A stretch of DNA of 64,000 nucleotides from Periplaneta americana (taxonomy: Eukaryota > Arthropoda > Insecta > Blattodea > Blattidae): the NCBI RefSeq assembly GCF_040183065.1, contig NC_091120.1:175677988-175741987 (forward strand), read 5' to 3'. Numbering within the stretch: position 1 is the first letter of the stretch; each line of letters opens with the position of its first letter. This document shows positions 51,601 through 57,600 of the stretch, piece by piece. The position numbers were made by a program, and so were the translations under genes. The notes under the pieces are model-generated. The model made no database searches, was not told where the DNA came from, and was given only the letters and a program-made list of their open reading frames with translations.

Positions 51601-54600
51601 ACAGAAATTGATCGATTAATCGATTAAATCCCACAACACTAGTATCCTGTAGTTGCATCGTACCTGGAAGAGGCTCGCCGTGAGCTCTTCCAGCTCTGCC
51701 TCCACCTCCTCTCGGATGCGGCTGAGTCGGTTGACCTCTTCGTCCCGCAGGCGCAGCTCCTGGTGAGCCTTGCTGAGCTCCTCCTGCAGACGCGCGAAGG
51801 CCTGCTCCTTGACGCCCGCCACCGTGCGGTCCCAGTCTTCCTCATCTAGCTGCCTCCTGGCCTTGCTGCCGTCCCCATTCGTCATCACCCCGTTGCAACA
51901 GGGAGCGTCAGTGTTGGCGCCTTCTCCGTTCGTCCTCGGACAGTCTTCTTCAGCTCTTACAGCACACGAGCCGTTCAAACTGTGGGAAAAAAGTTCTTGT
52001 GAGTCCAGGGGCCTATTTCACAAAGACATGGTGTTTATACTCGTAATACAGATGTAAGAGATCTACGACCTCAGTTTTGTCTCCGTACGTGAACTACCTC
52101 GCACCTCCGTCTCTAGCTACAGCAGGGATGTGACGATATTAGCTCCCAATCATGGTAGAAGAGCTCGACCTTGATCACGAGCGCATAGCGCATCCACTAC
52201 ATAGCGTCGTAATGTAGAGATCAGAGATGTACATGCACATGCAGCGAATAAAGGCAGCAATTATTAGAATAACTTGCGTTACTAAATTTCTGGCTATGTA
52301 ATAGGGCTAATTACTAAGTTATTTAATATACATGTACATATATAAACAAATCGCAAAGGGAAGGGTTTTTTAGGAACAAAAAGAGAAATAGGAAAAGTTA
52401 ATTGTATGTAAACCATTTTCTTGTTAAAAGCAATTATTTATTATGTAAATACTTCACTTCATTGGTTAGGAGAAACTAATAGGGTCTACCTGCTCGACGT
52501 GTGTGATCTCTAAGTACTTTCGAGTATTTGTTGAAAAAATAATAATGACAATATTGATTGAAATAGATTATATTGATTGTGTGATTGTGAAAATGTAGTC
52601 CTTACTCTCCAGTCGTGATTATGTAATGAGTTTTCTTAGAGCGATTTGTGAGATGCACGTAACACGAAAAAACAAACTGATTAAATTAAGGTGTCCACAC
52701 CTGTGGAGTAACGGTTAGCGCGTCTGGCCGCGAAACCAGGTGGCCCGGGTTCGATTCCCGGTCGGGGCAAGTTACCTGGTTGAGGTTTTTTCCGGGGTTT
52801 TCCCTCAACCCAAATATGAGCAAATGCTGGGCAACTTTCGGTGCTGAACCCCGGACTCATTTCACCGCCATTATCACCTTCATCTCATTCAAACGCTAAA
52901 TAACCTAAGCTTTTGATAAAGCGTCGTAAAATAACCTACTAAAAAAATTAAGGTATTGAGAGCCATCGTAATTTTTGGGGTCAATCATTTAAGGGGATAC
53001 GTATGATTTTAAAACTTCCACAATTTTCGGCCAAAATTTGTGAAATTTAAACTACATAAACAGATCTATAATAATATCATCTGTACAAAATTTGGTGCAA
53101 TTTGGTCTAATAGTTTTGGAATTATATTTTTAAGTATATTTTATATTGACGTTACTAAAAAAGCTTCTTGCATCAAAGTTTTCAAAATGTTTAGTTCATA
53201 TTTGCTCAAAATCCTGAAAATAGTTATTGGAACAAAAGTGAATTAGCTTTTTGAGCTTAGTAATAGTATAAGTTAAAGTGCAATCAAAGATAAAATATTA
53301 TTTCTAAATTAAAGAAACACGTAGTCTAATACAAGTAAATATCCAGAAACAAGCAACAAATAAAACATCAACAATACATTTAAAATAAAGGAATAAAAGG
53401 AATCTAGATGCAATCTACTGACCCAAATGTAAATTACCTTCGATGTCAATTCCGAAATCAATTTATTTCTCTCTTCTCCTGAATAATGCCTATATATTTT
53501 TTTTTCATGTTGCGTCTCATAATGCCGTTTTATGTTGCTTTTTTTGCAAATGATAGGCCTATATTTTTTACACAAACACTGGACTTCATCACCATGTTCG
53601 AAGCATAATTATTGTATCTTCCACTCTTCCTTGAAAGCTTTAAGCGCTTCCGTTCCGTCATGATGCGCTGTGTTCTAAGATCTGTACATCCTTTAGCAAT
53701 GTTTACAGGTAAAAGAGCTCCGCGCGCGCGCAGCGGGCATAGAAGAGCTCTCGCTCGAAAATACTAGTCACCATCGCAAGACTGAGCTACAGCGTTGCAT
53801 CGTTCAGTGGCTTGAAATTAGTGGCTTTTAAATTAAATTTACACGAAAACCTGCCAGAGGGATAAATGACCTTTTTAGATTTTCTATCGATATGGACAAA
53901 ATTCACGATCCTACTCGCAATAGTAACCGAGTAAGAGTGTGTTAAACATTTGGAGGGGGGGAGAATATTTTTTTCTGAGAAAACTATAAACTTTCCATCA
54001 ATATGGTATGATTTACACTTTTCTGATACATACAACATGAGCTATTCGCTCTTAAAATCTGCAGAGATATTTCACTTCCACCCTGTACATAATTCTGTGG
54101 CTGGGAGGAAAAAGGTCTTAAGTAAAAATGTTATACTTTTCAGGAGAGCAGTAGAAAGATTGAAATTGGTGTCAGTTACAGAGTTCTTTTAATTAAGAGG
54201 TTTTCCTGGATATTATTTGTTTCTATTTCTTCTTAAACAGGTAATGTTGCCCATTTAACAATTTTCTTGATTATTTCCAAAAATAGCTGCACTTAAGTCC
54301 TTTTAAGACTACAACCCAAACTGAGAAGAAGGGACTATTTAAACATAAACCTTTTTCATGTCAAAATAAATAGCAAATTTAAATTATTAGGAATACAAAA
54401 TAGGTCTTAAATAATATAGGACTGTTTACCTGGTGCTTAAAGTTTTAGCAGTCTTACTAATAAAAACTCTATATACAGACGTTTAACAAAGAGTAGCTCG
54501 TTTATAAGTCGTGTGTAAATTCCTTACTAATAATCACTACATACGTCGTGTATAACAATTTAACTGTTAACACAACTACGTCATAGTTTCGTCATTACTT

Positions 54601-57600
54601 CGTGACGAATGGTAATAGAATATCTGAGGTTCTCTATTGCATCCGGTAGAGCGCTCTAGTGTGCTGTGTTAAAGTATCGATAGTACAACTGGCTCTGATC
54701 GATTACCACACTATATTTTGGTCAAAGAGTACAAGCTAAAGCAATATTATTCTACTTATTCTGTGCTCTTTGGTGTGTTCTTCTGTGGTTACAAGGCATT
54801 TATCATCATAAAATGACAGTCGATACGAACAGCTGTTAGAGGGGCGGCCATTTTTTCTCTATATACAACGCTTAAACAAGGGGTTTCGTGTATATAACTA
54901 CTGCAAAGCAATTCCCATTGTATAGTTACAGATTGTTTATACATCCAACGCTTATGCATAGTTTATTAGTAACATTTTCTGTCTCAACGCTGTATAAGTC
55001 TCGTATAAAAACTATACACGGTTTATTAGTAAGACCGTAAAAGGAAAGGGTATCAGTATGTGATAAAATAGCTAAAATACAAGTTTACCTTTTTAATAGG
55101 GAAGCGTGGAATGTAAACATGTGATGGTTTGTAAGGAATAAAGTATTAAATATTCTGAAGTCCTTTATTCTGTGTGTGCTCGATTCAAAAAGTACTTAGG
55201 ACATTTGGTAATACCATAAATCCAGTCAGGAGTCTTATTTGACTTTAACCGTTTTACCAGATTGTAGAGAATTATTTCTGCTTTGAGAATATATAAAAAT
55301 CTCTTTTTCACAAAAAATTGACTTAAGACCTTTTTCCTCCCGGCCACAGAATTAACATTGAAATATAGTTTTATATACACATCCATTAATATAAGGGATA
55401 TGCTACTGGAGCTCAATGACAGCTGTGAGCAGTATGGGATGAAGATAAATGCAAACAAGACGAAGAATATGGTTGTCGGAAAAAAAATAAAGAAGGTAAA
55501 CTTACGAATACTAAATGAGGCAGTAGAGCAAGTGGACAGCTTCAAATACTTGGGGTATACTAAGTAATGGGTGTTCATTTCAAAGTGTGTCATGACGTCA
55601 CTGTTGATGAGTCAGCGATTTGAAGCGAGTTTCAGCTGTTATGTCAGCGAAGTTGCCTTTTAATCAAGGCGTTCAATCTGAACTTAAGAACGTGTACGGT
55701 ATAACTTGAACGTCGTAGCAACAGATGACGGTCTGTAAAGTCTGTGTGCTACCATAACCTCTTTCAAATTGTGTTTTGTGCGGGCACGGCGTACGCAGGG
55801 TATTTATCATCGGTTGCGTACGGCAACATTCCACAACACAAATCAAATGCTCCGTGTCCATGTTGATCGTCGAAGTTAATGTCAACAAATACGTAAGTAA
55901 TCGTCTTAACCCTCTCCCCATATCCCGACAGAAAGAAAAAACTCATCTCAGTACATGTTTCGAAACAGTTCACATTCCTGCCACTACCGGCGTTACCATA
56001 GGTATCGGTACGTATTCTTCAGAATGAACGCCGTACTTGCTAGGCAACTTCTCTGGCACATAAGTAATACACCTCGGCTCATCGACTAGCCACATGACGG
56101 CATACAGCGAGCCATGACACACGTTGAACTGAACACCCAGTATAAATAGTAACATGAGCTGCTGCTAGAAAGTCAAAAGGGCAGTAATGGCAAACGAAGT
56201 TTTTTAATAGAAAAGGAGCATCTTCTGCGGATTTCTGGAATAAGAATTGATGAAGAGGCTACAAGCGCTTTGTGTGGAGAGTGCCATTGCATGGGGCAGA
56301 AACATGAACATTAAGACGAAGTGGAGACGAAGTATTTGAAATGTGGATACGGAGAAGAATGGAGCGTGTGAAATGGACAGACAAAATAAGAAATTGAGCT
56401 GTATTGGAAAGAATGAGTGAAGGAAGAGAAGAAGGAACTGGCTGAAAAGAAACTGCCTACTAAAGGATGCACTGAAAAGAATGGTGAACGAGAGAAAAGT
56501 TCGGGGCCGAGGAAGATATCAGATGATAGACAACATTAAGATATATGGATTATATGCGAGGACCAAGAGGAAGGCAGAAAAGAGGGAACATTGGAGAATG
56601 CTGGGTTTGCAATGCGCTTGAACAGAAAAGTATGAATGAATAAATGCGCTAGAGAATCTTGTAGTTGTTGCAGACTCCTTAAAGAACAGATTAAAATATT
56701 GTAAGAGCAAAATATTACCCTATTCCAGTTTCACCAGCGAATAGGGATTATAAAGAATGGATACTGAGCGAATTTTCCTGTGTTTTGTTTCTCTGTGCGC
56801 CAGCGTTTAGTTCTACTTCCAAGCGCTAGAGGTTAGTGTAATCGAGCATAGGCTAAGATAATAAATTGAGAATAGAATTGAGACACAGGATCCAAACATC
56901 GCCTACCTTATTGCATAATCCAGTAACGCTTTGCTTCAAATAAATTTAAGTTAACAGCTTTTCCTTATTTCTCAGTGACAAACTAGTGTAATAATAATAT
57001 TTTATATTTCAGATTGTAATAAATTATATTATAAAATAATATAATACATTATAAAATTATGTATCAAATTCGTTTAATATTTGTATATAATATAATATAG
57101 GTATATGGTTTTACTTCTCGTAAGAGTTTTGTTTTTCCATTTTCAGTGCTATCAAATCATTACATATTTTAATTGTTGTTGGGATCAACGTCTCAACTCT
57201 TATTATAAAGGAACTCTAGAGATTACAGTTAATGAAGGATTTATTATTTTATGGATCCAATTTATTTTGAGTACATAATGTACCTAAATGTATTATATGT
57301 GTTACATTTCCGCTGTGTCGACTGCTAGCTGGTGTGATGTCAGCGCCAACTCTAGGGAGAAAGCAGAATCTCACGCTCTAGCTGGCTTGAAGGTCATTGA
57401 AATCAGTCCGGCTACATCAAAGGTACCGACGCGAAGTGTCCATTCTTTATAATCCCTATTCGCTGGTTTCACTATCTCATTCTTGACGTCATAATCATTC
57501 TCTGAAAATGCTGTATTCAGTTTCCTTGCTCAGACAATGTGATGTAGGCTACTCAAGTACCTGGGGGACCTGGCGACGACGCCGTCAGTCTTATCTTGTA

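Larger units (their letters stand above)
50206..51640. mobile_element. hAT-like element with ATCGATTAAT arrays
   Basis: Outer ends TAGTGCTGT and, inverted, TAGTGTTGT. Both subterminal regions are packed with ATCGATTAATCGATTA-type motifs. The minus strand 50793-50533 carries an internally deleted transposase. The right portion is tandemly duplicated (51110-51375, 51387-51630). The end is 24 bp from the exon 2 donor of the RAB3IP-like gene. No clear 8-bp target duplication. Confidence 0.78.

Noticed and set aside
51770..52057. Plus-strand 95-codon frame
   Set aside because: Antisense shadow of RAB3IP-like exon 2.
52693..52760. tRNA gene
   Set aside because: The tRNA-like head has A and B boxes but continues into a SINE body and is flanked by a target duplication.
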